A stretch of 45,701 nucleotides of DNA from Candidatus Aadella gelida (GCA_030765205.1 JAVCDB010000033.1:1-45701), one strand, 5' to 3'. Positions 14,327-23,293 are shown, counted from the first letter of the stretch. Made by a program: numbers and translations. The notes: a model not told the origin generated them from the letters alone.

Positions 14327-16552
14327 ATGGGAAAAAAACTAAAATGGAAAAGTATATTAGTAATTGGTATAGCCGCTCTGGCTATATGGCTTTCTCACCC
14401 TCCTTTGGACATTCAGGATAATGAGGGTAATGTTGTCCAAGAAGGGAAATTAAATCTAGGACTTGATCTGCAAGGAGGGATGCATCTAATCCTGAAGGTA
14501 GACACGTCTAAATTGTCAGAGGATGAAGCGAAAGATGCTCCGCAAAGAGCTCTAGAAGTTATTAGGAACAGAATAGATCAGTTTGGTGTTCTGGAACCCG
14601 TTATACAGCTTCAGGGTAAGGACCGTCTTCTTGTGCAGCTTCCCGGGATAACAGATAGGGAAAGAGCTAAACAGATAATAGGTAAGACTGCTCACCTTGA
14701 ATTCAAACTCGTAGAGACCGATCCAGAACTGGTCAAAAAGGCTTCCGGAGGGGAAGATGTTGAAGGTTATGAACTTAAAGTGATGAAAAGGCGTGACGGA
14801 GAAACGGAATCTCTTCTTCTAGAAGAAGATGCTGTTCTTACGGGTGACATGCTCGTTGACGCAGTTACTGAGTTCAGTCAACAGGGTTTTGGGATGCCTT
14901 ATGTTTCTTTGGAACTGAATAGTGAAGGTGGTGACATATTCGCAGATATTACAGGGAAAAATATCGGCAGTCGTCTGGCTGTTGTTCTGGACGGAGAGAT
15001 CTATACAGCTCCTGTTATCCGCGAACGGATCCCTTCAGGCAGGGCACAGATAACCGGGAACTTTTCACTTCAAGAAGCTAAGGATATATCACTTATTCTA
15101 AGAGCCGGTGCTCTTCCTGCTCCTGTTGAGATCATAGAGGAACGTAGCGTGGGTCCTGCTTTGGGTAAAGACTCTGTAGAAAAAGGTATTAGAGCTATAT
15201 TGATGGGAGGCCTTGTGGTACTTGCGTTTATGGGGATATATTATCTTCTTGCGGGGATAATAGCGGATCTAGCGCTTGTTCTTAACATCTTCATAATAAC
15301 CGGTGCATTGTCTTATTTTGGAGCTACACTTACTTTGCCGGGTATTGCTGGTTTAGTACTTACCATAGGTATAGCGGTTGATGCCAATGTACTTATATTC
15401 GAGAGGATACGCGAGGAAGCCAGATTAGGTAAAGCTCTAAGGGCCGCTATCCATGCGGGATATGACAAGGCGTTCTGGACCATACTTGATGCTAATGTTA
15501 CGACACTTATTACAGCGCTTATATTATTCCAGTTCGGTACCGGACCGGTAAGAGGATTTGCTACAACTCTTAGCATAGGTATACTCGCGAGTATGTTCAC
15601 GTCGCTTGTAGTGACACGCCTGGTGCTTGACCTTATAACTATGAACAATCCGCGTATGCAGAGCCTTAAGATGATGCAATTCTTCAAGCAGCCCAATATT
15701 CAGTTTATCAAAATACGTAAAATAGCTTATACTTTTTCAGCTATAGTTATAATTCTAGGAATGTCGCTTTTTATTCAAAGAGGCGCAAAAAATTATGGTA
15801 TAGATTTCACGGGCGGAACGCTTCAGCAGCTCAAGTTTACCGAAAATGTATCCATTGAGAAGGTAAGAGGAGTGCTCGAAGATATAGGGCTAGGAGACTC
15901 ATCGATACAAAAGTTTGGAGAGGGAAAAGAGATCATCATCAGATCTTTCGGCGGGAAAACAGATGAAATAGTTGCGAGTCTAAAAGATAAATTCGGCAAG
16001 AATAAATTAGATGTTATGAGGGTCGAGAGTGTGGGACCGGCTGTAGGGGAAGACCTGCGGAGAGCGGCTGTAAAAGCTCTTATCTTTGCTATAATCGGGA
16101 TATGTGTTTACATCTCTTTTAGGTTTGAGTTTAGGTTTGCCATAACCGCTATAATTGCATTAATACATGATGTTGCAATATCTTTAGGTTTGCTAGCATT
16201 AACAGGACGGGAGATATCGTTGCCTGTCATTGCGGCTCTTTTAACAATAGTAGGTTATTCTATAAACGATACCATAGTTCTCTTTGATAGGATAAGAGAA
16301 GACCGTAAAATTATGAGGAAAGCCGGGCAGGAAGAGATAATCAATACTAGTATTAATCAGACTCTTTCACGTACGGTACTTACATCAATTACCACTCTCT
16401 TGGTTGTACTGGCGCTTTTTGTTTTCGGTGGAAAAGTTATTCATGATTTTTCATTTGTTCTGCTAGTAGGTGTCATTGTAGGTACATACTCTTCGATCTT
16501 TATCGCCAGTCCGCTTCTTGTAGATTGGCCGAGTAAGAGGGCGAGAAGATGA
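14327..16552 (+). CDS. secDF: fused protein-export membrane protein SecDF
   Basis: One 741-residue polypeptide carries both SecD and SecF, which use the proton gradient to pull exported proteins out of the SecYEG channel. SecD part: a first helix near residue 10, LNLGLDLQGGMHLIL, the periplasmic P1 domain, then helices with GIAVDANVLIFERIREE. SecF part: GIDFTGGTLQQLKF, then VGYSINDTIVLFDRIRED. About twelve helices are expected. The ATG at 14327 is preferred because GAAAGGAA lies 10 bases before it; an earlier in-frame ATG at 14291 sits inside the heptamer repeat. It follows yajC. Confidence 0.95.
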   Translation: MGKKLKWKSILVIGIAALAIWLSHPPLDIQDNEGNVVQEGKLNLGLDLQGGMHLILKVDTSKLSEDEAKDAPQRALEVIRNRIDQFGVLEPVIQLQGKDRLLVQLPGITDRERAKQIIGKTAHLEFKLVETDPELVKKASGGEDVEGYELKVMKRRDGETESLLLEEDAVLTGDMLVDAVTEFSQQGFGMPYVSLELNSEGGDIFADITGKNIGSRLAVVLDGEIYTAPVIRERIPSGRAQITGNFSLQEAKDISLILRAGALPAPVEIIEERSVGPALGKDSVEKGIRAILMGGLVVLAFMGIYYLLAGIIADLALVLNIFIITGALSYFGATLTLPGIAGLVLTIGIAVDANVLIFERIREEARLGKALRAAIHAGYDKAFWTILDANVTTLITALILFQFGTGPVRGFATTLSIGILASMFTSLVVTRLVLDLITMNNPRMQSLKMMQFFKQPNIQFIKIRKIAYTFSAIVIILGMSLFIQRGAKNYGIDFTGGTLQQLKFTENVSIEKVRGVLEDIGLGDSSIQKFGEGKEIIIRSFGGKTDEIVASLKDKFGKNKLDVMRVESVGPAVGEDLRRAAVKALIFAIIGICVYISFRFEFRFAITAIIALIHDVAISLGLLALTGREISLPVIAALLTIVGYSINDTIVLFDRIREDRKIMRKAGQEEIINTSINQTLSRTVLTSITTLLVVLALFVFGGKVIHDFSFVLLVGVIVGTYSSIFIASPLLVDWPSKRARR

Positions 16553-16578
16553 TATAGTTCGTAGTGCATAGTGTAGAG

Positions 16579-16617
16579 TTATCCACAACAGTAGCTGGGG
16601 TTTAAACCCCAGCTACT
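16579..16617. repeat. DnaA-box-like site plus 26-bp perfect palindrome, copy 1
   Basis: TTATCCACA (16579-16587) matches the consensus DnaA box. It is followed 3 bases later by a perfect palindrome at 16591-16616 whose left half is GTAGCTGGGGTTT; the palindrome extends by one more pair on each side. The same pair of sites in the opposite orientation lies at 38055-38092. It sits between secDF and recJ. A role in replication is not implied. Confidence 0.85.
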
Positions 16618-16710
16618 AGTTATTTAGAATGCGGTCGTAAAACATTATACAGATAGTGCAGAGAACAACATAGCCCGACAAACACAACAAACCCAATAAA
16701 ATCTAAAAAA

Positions 16711-18390
16711 ATGAAATGGAAATCTAACGGGATTAATCAAAGACTTCAAGGTGTCTTAAGCGAAGCTTTGGGGGTTACACCTCTTTTTGCGCAGCTTTTG
16801 GTAAACAGGGGGATAACAACTCCTCGAGACGCTAAGACTTTTCTTTTCGGCGATCTTTCTTCATGTCACGATCCTTTTCTTATGAAGGATATGGATAAAG
16901 CCGTTGCCAGGATAAAAGAGGCCATAGAAAAAAAAGAAAAGATACTTGTTTACGGAGATTATGATGTGGACGGAGTGACTTCCGTGGCGCTTCTTTCGGA
17001 AACGCTGAGAGTGATGGGCGCGGAATATGAAACATTCATACCTAACCGCATGGATGACGGGTATGGTCTCAATATACAAGCGGTCAAAGTTGCGAAGGAA
17101 GATAAAGTCAGTCTCCTGATTACAGTCGATTGCGGAATAAATTCGTATGAAGAGGTAGAATATGCCGGTGAGTGCGGCATCGATGTAATAATTACCGATC
17201 ATCATGTAGAAAGAACCGAGCAACGTCCTGCCGCTTGTGCGATCGTGGATCCGCATCAAACCGGATGTATGTATCCATTTAAAAATCTTGCCGGTGTTGG
17301 TGTGGCATATAAACTTGTATGTGCGCTGACGGATAGCAATGCGGAGGAACATCTTGATCTTGTGGCATTGGGGACCATAGCGGATATAATGCCGCTTGTG
17401 GAAGAAAATCGTATATTAGTAAAAAACGGATTGAAAAAGTTAAGGGGAACAGAGAAACCTGGCATAAAGGCTTTGGTAGAAGTTTCCGGGGTAGAACAGG
17501 AAAAGATAACCTGCCGGAACATAGGGTTTGCTCTCGGGCCGAGGATAAATGCTATGGGAAGGATAGGCTCGGCAGATGTAGCCTTGGATCTCCTTATTTG
17601 CAAAGATAGGCAGACCGCATGGCAACTTGCGTGCAGACTTGATACAGAGAACAAGAACAGGCAAGGGATACAGAAAAACATATTGCGTCAGGCTTTGGAT
17701 AAAGTAGAAAAAGAGATAGATCTCGATGAAGATAAGGTTATAGTTCTTTCTGATGATGCATGGCATCCCGGGATCATAGGTATAGTTGCGTCAAAGATCA
17801 CTGAAGAATATTCACGGCCCGCCATTCTTATAGCATTTGACGGGGAGAACGGAAGGGGTTCAGGAAGAAGTGTAAAAGGATTTAATCTTTTTGATGCGAT
17901 AGGCAGTGCCGAAAACCATCTTGTAGGGTATGGCGGGCACAAACAGGCTTGTGGAATAAATATTAAAAGGGATAACGTAGGGCTTTTTAGAGAAAGTCTA
18001 AATAAGTATGTAAGTCCTAGTAGAGAGGATAAAGATGCTGATGGTGAAGCACTTAAGATAGATCTTCGTATTCCGTTGGCCTATATCGGAGTAAAACTTA
18101 TAAACGAATTAGACCTCTTAATGCCTTATGGACAAGGTAACGAGGAACCGCTGTTCTGCACAAGCGGGATAAGGGTGAAGACGCAGCCAAGATATATTGG
18201 GACAAGCGGATTTAAATTTTTAGCGACATGCGGCACTCAGACTTGTGAAGCTATAACTTTTAGAAAAAACCAGATAACAAAACCCGCCAAAGGGGATGTC
18301 ATTGATCTGGCATATGCCCCATCAATAAATCGTTGGGCCGGAATAGATACCATACAGCTAAATATCAAAGATTTAAGGATAGTTAATTAA
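16711..18390 (+). CDS. recJ: single-stranded-DNA-specific exonuclease RecJ
   Basis: RecJ degrades single-stranded DNA 5' to 3' in recombination and mismatch repair. The 559-residue protein has the DHH motifs: YGDYDVDG (D83, D85, D87), TVDCG (D140), TDHHV (D163, H164, H165), then the DHHA1 region with GSGRSVKGFNLFDAI and GYGGHKQACG, and a C-terminal OB fold. Length is typical of the shorter RecJ proteins. The start has no clear RBS; the leader is purine-poor and follows the palindromic element. A bidirectional terminator lies downstream. Confidence 0.95.
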   Translation: MKWKSNGINQRLQGVLSEALGVTPLFAQLLVNRGITTPRDAKTFLFGDLSSCHDPFLMKDMDKAVARIKEAIEKKEKILVYGDYDVDGVTSVALLSETLRVMGAEYETFIPNRMDDGYGLNIQAVKVAKEDKVSLLITVDCGINSYEEVEYAGECGIDVIITDHHVERTEQRPAACAIVDPHQTGCMYPFKNLAGVGVAYKLVCALTDSNAEEHLDLVALGTIADIMPLVEENRILVKNGLKKLRGTEKPGIKALVEVSGVEQEKITCRNIGFALGPRINAMGRIGSADVALDLLICKDRQTAWQLACRLDTENKNRQGIQKNILRQALDKVEKEIDLDEDKVIVLSDDAWHPGIIGIVASKITEEYSRPAILIAFDGENGRGSGRSVKGFNLFDAIGSAENHLVGYGGHKQACGINIKRDNVGLFRESLNKYVSPSREDKDADGEALKIDLRIPLAYIGVKLINELDLLMPYGQGNEEPLFCTSGIRVKTQPRYIGTSGFKFLATCGTQTCEAITFRKNQITKPAKGDVIDLAYAPSINRWAGIDTIQLNIKDLRIVN

Positions 18391-18412
18391 AGAGTTCGTA
18401 GTAATAAAAGTG

Positions 18413-18461
18413 AAAAAAACAGGAAGACTACCTAAGCTCAAGTAATCTTCCTGTTTTTTTT
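18413..18461. terminator. bidirectional intrinsic terminator between recJ and rpmB
   Basis: An A-run plus CAGGAAGA (18420-18427) pairs with TCTTCCTG plus a T-run (18446-18461). The stem is flanked by A on one side and T on the other, so it serves recJ on the + strand and rpmB on the minus strand, which converge here. Confidence 0.85.
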
Positions 18462-18476
18462 ATGATAGATATTTTT

Positions 18477-18707
18477 TTATGCAGATTTTTTAACGTTACC
18501 GGCTTTTATACATTTGGCGCATGCTTTGATCTTTTTCTTCTTACCATCTATTAAAGCATTAACCGACTGTATATTAGGACAAAAACGTCGTAAGGTCTTG
18601 CCGGTCACTCTTTGGCCGACACCACCTTTGCTCTTAGCCATACCACGACGACTTATTGTCCTACCGCTAACGGGTTTTTTCCCACATATATAACATTCTC
18701 TTGCCAT
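18477..18707 (-). CDS. rpmB: 50S ribosomal protein L28
   Basis: A 76-residue protein of the large ribosomal subunit with the family start MARECYICGKKPVSG and the TLRRFCPNIQ segment. It is a zinc-type (C+) L28 with C5-x2-C8, C43 and C63-x2-C66. The start at 18707 is set by the family N-terminus and by AAGGAAGGG upstream on the minus strand. The first 17 bases of the gene are repeated exactly at 18814-18830, with 106 bases between, so an insertion has split the original leader from the gene; the RBS used now lies in the inserted DNA. Confidence 0.95.
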   Translation of the reverse strand: MARECYICGKKPVSGRTISRRGMAKSKGGVGQRVTGKTLRRFCPNIQSVNALIDGKKKKIKACAKCIKAGNVKKSA

Positions 18708-18830
18708 TGTAAGCCCTTCCTTTATAAGAGATCCTTCGCTTCGCTTTCGCTCGCTCCGGATTAATTCGACCAAACAACTTATGTTCATTTCATTCCATAA
18801 GTTGTGGTCTCATTAACATTCTCTTGCCAT
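18691..18830. repeat. 17-bp direct duplication of the rpmB start flanking a 106-bp insert
   Basis: TAACATTCTCTTGCCAT occurs at 18691-18707 (functional rpmB start, minus strand) and at 18814-18830. The insert between (18708-18813) holds a GATCCTTCGCTTCGCT-type sequence and a 9-bp hairpin CAACTTATG/CATAAGTTG (18775-18783/18796-18804). On the minus strand the upstream copy keeps an AAGGTG RBS and encodes only M-A-R-E-C then stop. The pattern is that of an insertion with target-site duplication. Confidence 0.8.
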
Positions 18831-18890
18831 ATCAGCACCTTTCTTCTATAATTTTAAAGCAGTGCAGATAATATCATAACGAGGTCTATT

Positions 18891-20957
18891 ATGCAAGTGA
18901 AAAAACATCTGACAGATATACCCATAAGATATATGAAAGGAGTGGGTCCTAAAATGGCCTCTATACTAACAAAAGTTGGTATAGATAATGTTTTGGACCT
19001 GATGTATTATCTTCCCCGAAGATATGAAGATCGCAGCAATATAGTGGCAATGAAAGATATAAGCCCCGGAGAGTCGCAAGCCTTTATAGGTGAAGTTCTT
19101 AAGATGAATAGCTTTAGGGCTAGGACTGGGACTGTGATCTTCGAGTTATTTGTGGGTGAGGGGACTAAAAAAGTGTGCGCTATATGGTATAACCAGCCGT
19201 TTATGAGCAAGATGTTCTCCAAAGGACAAAAAGTAATGTTATACGGCAAGGTGGAAAAAGCGGGACGCCTTAACATTACTCATCCGGCATTTGAAATATT
19301 AGAAGAAGGTCAGGATGAGATCCCTTTAGAGATAGGAAGGATCGTCCCTGTATACCCCTTAACCGAATCTCTAACGCAGAAGTATATCAGGAAACTTATT
19401 TTTCATGCCACTAAAACCTATTCCAAGGAGGTTAACGATATCTTGCCAGTACAGCTCAGGGGCAGGAAAAAACTTGTAGATTCCGAATTTGCGGTCAGAA
19501 ATATACATTTCCCATGTTCAGACAAAAGTCTTGAAAAAGCTTATAACAGATTGGTATTCGAGGAATTTTTCATGCTGCAGACAATAATGGCTTTCAGGCG
19601 ACGTCAGATAAGAAAAAAGGGGATCAAACATGAGGCGCATGAAGGGTTGTTACATAGTTTCGGTAATTTATTTGATTTTGAGCTGACTAATGCGCAGAAA
19701 AAATGTATAAAAGATATTGAGAAAGATATGTCAAGCGAACGGCCTATGTATAGATTGCTTCAAGGTGATGTAGGAAGCGGAAAAACCGTTGTTGCGATGT
19801 ATGCGGCACTTATAGCTTCAAAAGGGGGATATCAGACAACTGTTATGGTGCCTACAGAAATACTCGCAAGACAACATTACATAACGTTCAGTAAGATTTT
19901 CATGCCGTTAGGTATGAATGTAAGACTTTTGGTCAACGGTATGGATCAGACCTTGCGGGATACGATTGAAAAGGAGATATCATTGGGGGAGGCCGATATT
20001 GTTGTAGGGACGCATGCTTTGATACAGGACAACATAAAATATGGAAAGCTTGGACTAGTGATCGTGGACGAACAACATAAATTCGGAGTGGATCAAAGAC
20101 AAGCTTTGAGGAAGAAGGGCAAGGATCCCGACATGCTTGTTATGACAGCTACGCCTATTCCGAGAAGCCTTGTGCTTACTGTTTTTGGGGACATGGATAT
20201 ATCTTCTATGAAGGAAAAACCCGCTGGCAGGGACCAAGTCTCCACATACTGGGTAGATGAAGGGAAAAGAGATTCTGTATATTCTTTCATTCGAGGAGAA
20301 GTAAAAGAAGGGCGGCAGGCCTTTATTGTGTATCCTAGAATAAAACAAACACAAAACTCCGAGTTGAGATCCGCGGAACATATGGCTCAGCACCTTAAAG
20401 AAGAAATCTTCCCGGAACTCAATGTAGCGCTTGTTCACGGAAGACTGAAATCCGATGAAAAAGAAAAAGTTATGGAAGACTTCCGAAATAAAAAATATGA
20501 TGTACTTGTCGCGACAACGGTTATTGAGGTAGGGGTAGACATACCCAATGTGACCGTTATGGTGGTGGAGCATGCCGAAAGGTACGGACTAGCGCAGCTC
20601 CATCAGCTTAGAGGCCGGATTGGAAGGGGTAAATACGCGTCATATTGCATACTTCTTGGAGAAGTCAAAACAGATGCTTCATATGAACGTTTGGTTACGA
20701 TGGAAAAGACCAGTGACGGGTTTGAAATCTCTCGCAAAGATCTGGAGATACGGGGTCCGGGAGAATTTTTAGGGACTAAACAGAGCGGTCTTCCCGAACT
20801 CAGATTCGGGAACATTGCGAAAGACTTTTCCATAATGGAAGAAGCCAGAGAGGAAGCGTTCAGTCTTGTGGAAGAAGATCCGGGCTTGGAAAGACCCGGA
20901 AATATAGAATTCAAAAAAGCTATTGAAGAAAGATTTGGGATTAAAGTAATAAAATAA
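18891..20957 (+). CDS. recG: ATP-dependent DNA helicase RecG
   Basis: RecG remodels stalled replication forks and branch-migrates junctions. The 688-residue protein has an N-terminal helix-hairpin segment (MKGVGPKMASIL), the wedge OB fold (about 60-160), then superfamily 2 motor domains: motif I GDVGSGKT (292-299), motif II DEQH (393-396), TATPIPRSL, and the C-terminal QLRGRIGRG and DLEIRGPGEFLGTKQSG motifs. Length is as expected. It is divergent from rpmB. Its stop codon leads directly into copy A of a dispersed ~275-bp repeat element. Confidence 0.95.
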   Translation: MQVKKHLTDIPIRYMKGVGPKMASILTKVGIDNVLDLMYYLPRRYEDRSNIVAMKDISPGESQAFIGEVLKMNSFRARTGTVIFELFVGEGTKKVCAIWYNQPFMSKMFSKGQKVMLYGKVEKAGRLNITHPAFEILEEGQDEIPLEIGRIVPVYPLTESLTQKYIRKLIFHATKTYSKEVNDILPVQLRGRKKLVDSEFAVRNIHFPCSDKSLEKAYNRLVFEEFFMLQTIMAFRRRQIRKKGIKHEAHEGLLHSFGNLFDFELTNAQKKCIKDIEKDMSSERPMYRLLQGDVGSGKTVVAMYAALIASKGGYQTTVMVPTEILARQHYITFSKIFMPLGMNVRLLVNGMDQTLRDTIEKEISLGEADIVVGTHALIQDNIKYGKLGLVIVDEQHKFGVDQRQALRKKGKDPDMLVMTATPIPRSLVLTVFGDMDISSMKEKPAGRDQVSTYWVDEGKRDSVYSFIRGEVKEGRQAFIVYPRIKQTQNSELRSAEHMAQHLKEEIFPELNVALVHGRLKSDEKEKVMEDFRNKKYDVLVATTVIEVGVDIPNVTVMVVEHAERYGLAQLHQLRGRIGRGKYASYCILLGEVKTDASYERLVTMEKTSDGFEISRKDLEIRGPGEFLGTKQSGLPELRFGNIAKDFSIMEEAREEAFSLVEEDPGLERPGNIEFKKAIEERFGIKVIK

Positions 20958-20958
20958 A

Positions 20959-21233
20959 GGTTCTATAGTGAAAAAACAACTGAACCTAAACATGGAGCAA
21001 GAAAGAAGGTACTAAACAAGAAATAGTACCTATGTTGCAAGCGTTTTAAGTAGAAGAACCAGTAACTTAACAGTACAGATATACGGAAGGGCAATATAGC
21101 CGATCTTAACAGGCAAACGAGACCAAAACGCTTGACGATGCTAAACATGAATTTGTACCGAGCGTGAACCAGACAGGGGTAATTTCTAAATAAAAACTAC
21201 TAAACAATCGCGAACCAAACGTGGGTAAGGGGA
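20959..21233 (+). repeat. dispersed structured element, copy A
   Basis: This stretch of about 275 bases without a gene begins CTATAGTGAAAAAACAAC, contains GGTACT/AGTACC arms and the conserved pair CAAGCGTTTT (21038-21047) and AAAACGCTTG (21125-21134), 77 bases apart, and ends AATCGCGAACCAAACGTGGG. Copies B (27216-27449) and C (37271-37495) share the start, the paired arms and the tail. It fills the recG-rsmD gap. No ORF is conserved among the copies, so a structured RNA or MITE-like element is inferred. Confidence 0.8.
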
Positions 21234-21268
21234 CAGTTGCAAAGCTAAATTTGCAAACGGTACAAAGC

Positions 21269-21823
21269 ATGAGAATAATTGCTGGAATACATAGAGGTAG
21301 AAAAATAGAACAGCCCGAGCTTACCGAGGCGCGACCTACAAAGGATAGGGTAAGAGAATCCGTATTCAACATTGTCGCTCCTAATGTCCCGGGGTCAACT
21401 GTTCTTGATATTTTTGCGGGAAGTGGCGCTTATGGGCTTGAAGCCTTATCTCGAGGTGCAAATGAAGCTGTTTTTGTTGACAATAACCGTAGATGTACGG
21501 ATATAATTGAAGAGAATTTGAACAAACTAAAACTATATGAATCTGCCGAGATCGTAGAAAAGGATGTTAAGCAGGCAATCGAACTTATAGGAGCCCAAAA
21601 AAAACAGTTTAGTCTTATCTTTGCGGATCCTCCGTATAACAAGGATTTGGCTAAAAATGTCTTGCTTATAATAAATCAATATGATATATTAAGTGCCATT
21701 GGTTTTTGTATTGTGGAGCATCATGTCAATGAAGACATTCCCGAGGTATCTGGGAATGTTTCTCTTTGTAAACAAAAGACTTACGGAAAAACGGTTATAT
21801 CTGTTTTTAAACATAATGACTAG
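21269..21823 (+). CDS. rsmD: 16S rRNA (guanine(966)-N2)-methyltransferase RsmD
   Basis: RsmD methylates G966 of 16S rRNA. From the ATG at 21269 the 184-residue protein begins with the family start MRIIAGIHRGRKI and has the Rossmann SAM site TVLDIFAGSGAYGLEALSRGA (D47, G51, G53) and catalytic DPPY (120-123). An in-frame GTG at 21221 would add 16 residues unlike the family and lies at the end of the repeat element, so it is not used. No strong RBS is visible. It overlaps coaD by 8 bases. Confidence 0.9.
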   Translation: MRIIAGIHRGRKIEQPELTEARPTKDRVRESVFNIVAPNVPGSTVLDIFAGSGAYGLEALSRGANEAVFVDNNRRCTDIIEENLNKLKLYESAEIVEKDVKQAIELIGAQKKQFSLIFADPPYNKDLAKNVLLIINQYDILSAIGFCIVEHHVNEDIPEVSGNVSLCKQKTYGKTVISVFKHND

Positions 21824-22298
21824 AACAGCAATTTATCCAGGAACATTTGATCCGGTTACATACGGACATCTTGATATTATAGACAGGATGTCGAAATTGT
21901 ATGATACTGTCTATATCGCCGTTGCTAAAAGTGACGAAAAAGGACCGCTTTTTTCGGTTGATGAAAGAGTGGAAATGATAAAAGAAGCGATATCGGGGTA
22001 TAAGAACGTAACGGTAGAAGCCTTCGACGGATTAGTCGTAGATTATGCTGAAAAAAAGGCATCGAAAGTCGTAATTAGAGGCATCAGAATGATATCCGAT
22101 TTCGAATACGAATTTCAGATGGCCCTGACCAATAGAAAACTTAAACCTGAAATTGAAACTGTTTTTATGATGCCAAAAGAGTCATACTCATATCTGTCGA
22201 GTAAATTAATAAAAGAGGTCGCCAGGTTAGGCGCCGATATTTCGCCATTTGTCCCTAAAAATGTGGAAGAAAAACTTAGAAAGAAAACAAAAATATGA
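21816..22298 (+). CDS. coaD: phosphopantetheine adenylyltransferase CoaD
   Basis: CoaD makes dephospho-CoA from phosphopantetheine and ATP. The 160-residue protein begins AIYPGTFDPVTYGHLDII, containing the T-x-G-H nucleotidyltransferase motif, and has ISDFEYEFQMALTNRKL and the SYLSSKLIKEVARLG segment typical of the family. The start at 21816 overlaps the rsmD stop, the common rsmD-coaD arrangement, and the stop overlaps the pta start (ATGA), so the three genes are translationally coupled. CoA produced here is the substrate for Pta encoded next. Confidence 0.95.
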   Translation: MTRTAIYPGTFDPVTYGHLDIIDRMSKLYDTVYIAVAKSDEKGPLFSVDERVEMIKEAISGYKNVTVEAFDGLVVDYAEKKASKVVIRGIRMISDFEYEFQMALTNRKLKPEIETVFMMPKESYSYLSSKLIKEVARLGADISPFVPKNVEEKLRKKTKI

Positions 22299-23293
22299 GC
22301 AGAATATTAGAACTTAGAAAAAAAGCGGGAAAACAAAAAAAACGTGTAGTACTGCCTGAAGGTGAAGACGCACGTGTTGTGAAAGCGGCTGGGTTTATCG
22401 CAGATGAAGGTATAGCGGATATTCTTCTTTTGGGTAATACGGAAGAGATTAAGTCCCTTGCCGAAAAAGAAAAGGTATCTTTAGATAAAGTCGAGATCAT
22501 CGATCCTTCTCTTTGCGAGAATAAAAAAGATATATTCAATAGGTACTATGAACTGCGAAAGCATAAAGGTATTACCCCGGAAGAGGCGGAGAAAACGGTT
22601 TTAGAAAACCTGGTATACTACGGGGCGGTGATGACAAACATGGGTCTTGCCGACGGATTTGTTGCAGGAGCATGCCATACAACTTCAACTGTAGCCCGAG
22701 CGGCTATTCAATGTCTTAAAATAGATAAAAATATCGGTACAGTTTCAAGTTCATTTTTAATGGAAATGATAAACAGCCCGTTCGGAGAGAACGGGCTGTT
22801 TTCTTATGGGGACTGTGCTATTATTCCTTATCCTAAATCCAGGCAGTTAGCGGGAATAGCTATCGCGACAAGTGATCTGTTTGAAAAATTATTTAATGTT
22901 AAACCTCGGGTTGCTTTGCTTAGCTATTCGACTAAAGGGAGCGCAAAATCAGATTCTGTAAATAACGTTAGAGAAGCTTTGGTTAAGATAAGGGCTAAAA
23001 GGCCGGATATCATAATTGACGGAGAACTGCAGCTAGATGCTGCAATAGTTCCGGAAGTTGCTGCACGTAAATGTCCGGGTAGTGTAGTTGAAGGAAAAGC
23101 CAATGTACTGATATTTCCAAATCTTGATGCGGGAAATATCTCTTATAAACTTACGCAACGCTTGAGTAATTCAAGGGCCGTTGGACCAATAATCCAGGGA
23201 TTAGATAAACCTTGCAGTGATCTTTCAAGAGGATGCAGCTGGGAAGATGTTGTCGATACTGCTGCTGTTACTGCGATAAGAGCTCAAGGATAG
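22295..23293 (+). CDS. pta: phosphate acetyltransferase Pta
   Basis: Pta converts acetyl-CoA and phosphate to acetyl phosphate, which AckA uses to make ATP. The 332-residue, single-domain protein has the family course: RVVLPEGEDARVVKAAGFI, GLADGFVAGACHTTSTVARAAIQ, FSYGDCAIIPYP, LLSYSTKGSAKSDSV, DGELQLDAAIVPEVA, VLIFPNLDAGNISYKLTQRL. It lacks the N-terminal regulatory domains of E. coli Pta, as in most bacteria. Inside the gene (22771-22807) is a 13-bp perfect hairpin followed by TTTTCTT, a terminator-like structure that encodes NSPFGENGLFS. Its start overlaps coaD by 4 bases. Confidence 0.95.
   Translation: MSRILELRKKAGKQKKRVVLPEGEDARVVKAAGFIADEGIADILLLGNTEEIKSLAEKEKVSLDKVEIIDPSLCENKKDIFNRYYELRKHKGITPEEAEKTVLENLVYYGAVMTNMGLADGFVAGACHTTSTVARAAIQCLKIDKNIGTVSSSFLMEMINSPFGENGLFSYGDCAIIPYPKSRQLAGIAIATSDLFEKLFNVKPRVALLSYSTKGSAKSDSVNNVREALVKIRAKRPDIIIDGELQLDAAIVPEVAARKCPGSVVEGKANVLIFPNLDAGNISYKLTQRLSNSRAVGPIIQGLDKPCSDLSRGCSWEDVVDTAAVTAIRAQG
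22771..22807 (+). terminator. intragenic terminator-like hairpin in pta
   Basis: AAACAGCCCGTTC (22771-22783) is the exact reverse complement of GAACGGGCTGTTT (22789-22801), with a 5-base loop and a U-rich tail. It lies about 160 codons into pta in the coding orientation. The shape meets the usual definition of an intrinsic terminator, but translation would normally suppress it. Function is inferred. Confidence 0.55.

Noticed and set aside
16579-16617. Replication origin suggested by the DnaA box
   Set aside because: Only one box per site, no AT-rich unwinding region or box cluster, no dnaA/dnaN nearby, and an identical unit exists at 38055.
20959-21233. Integron attC site or group II intron for the dispersed element
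   Set aside because: The attC core sites (RYYYAAC/GTTRRRY) are absent and the element is too short and lacks domain V or any reverse transcriptase.
21693-21815. Upstream extension of coaD inside rsmD
   Set aside because: CoaD proteins begin at the AIYPGTFDP strand; the ATG at 21816 fits this and the overlap with rsmD.
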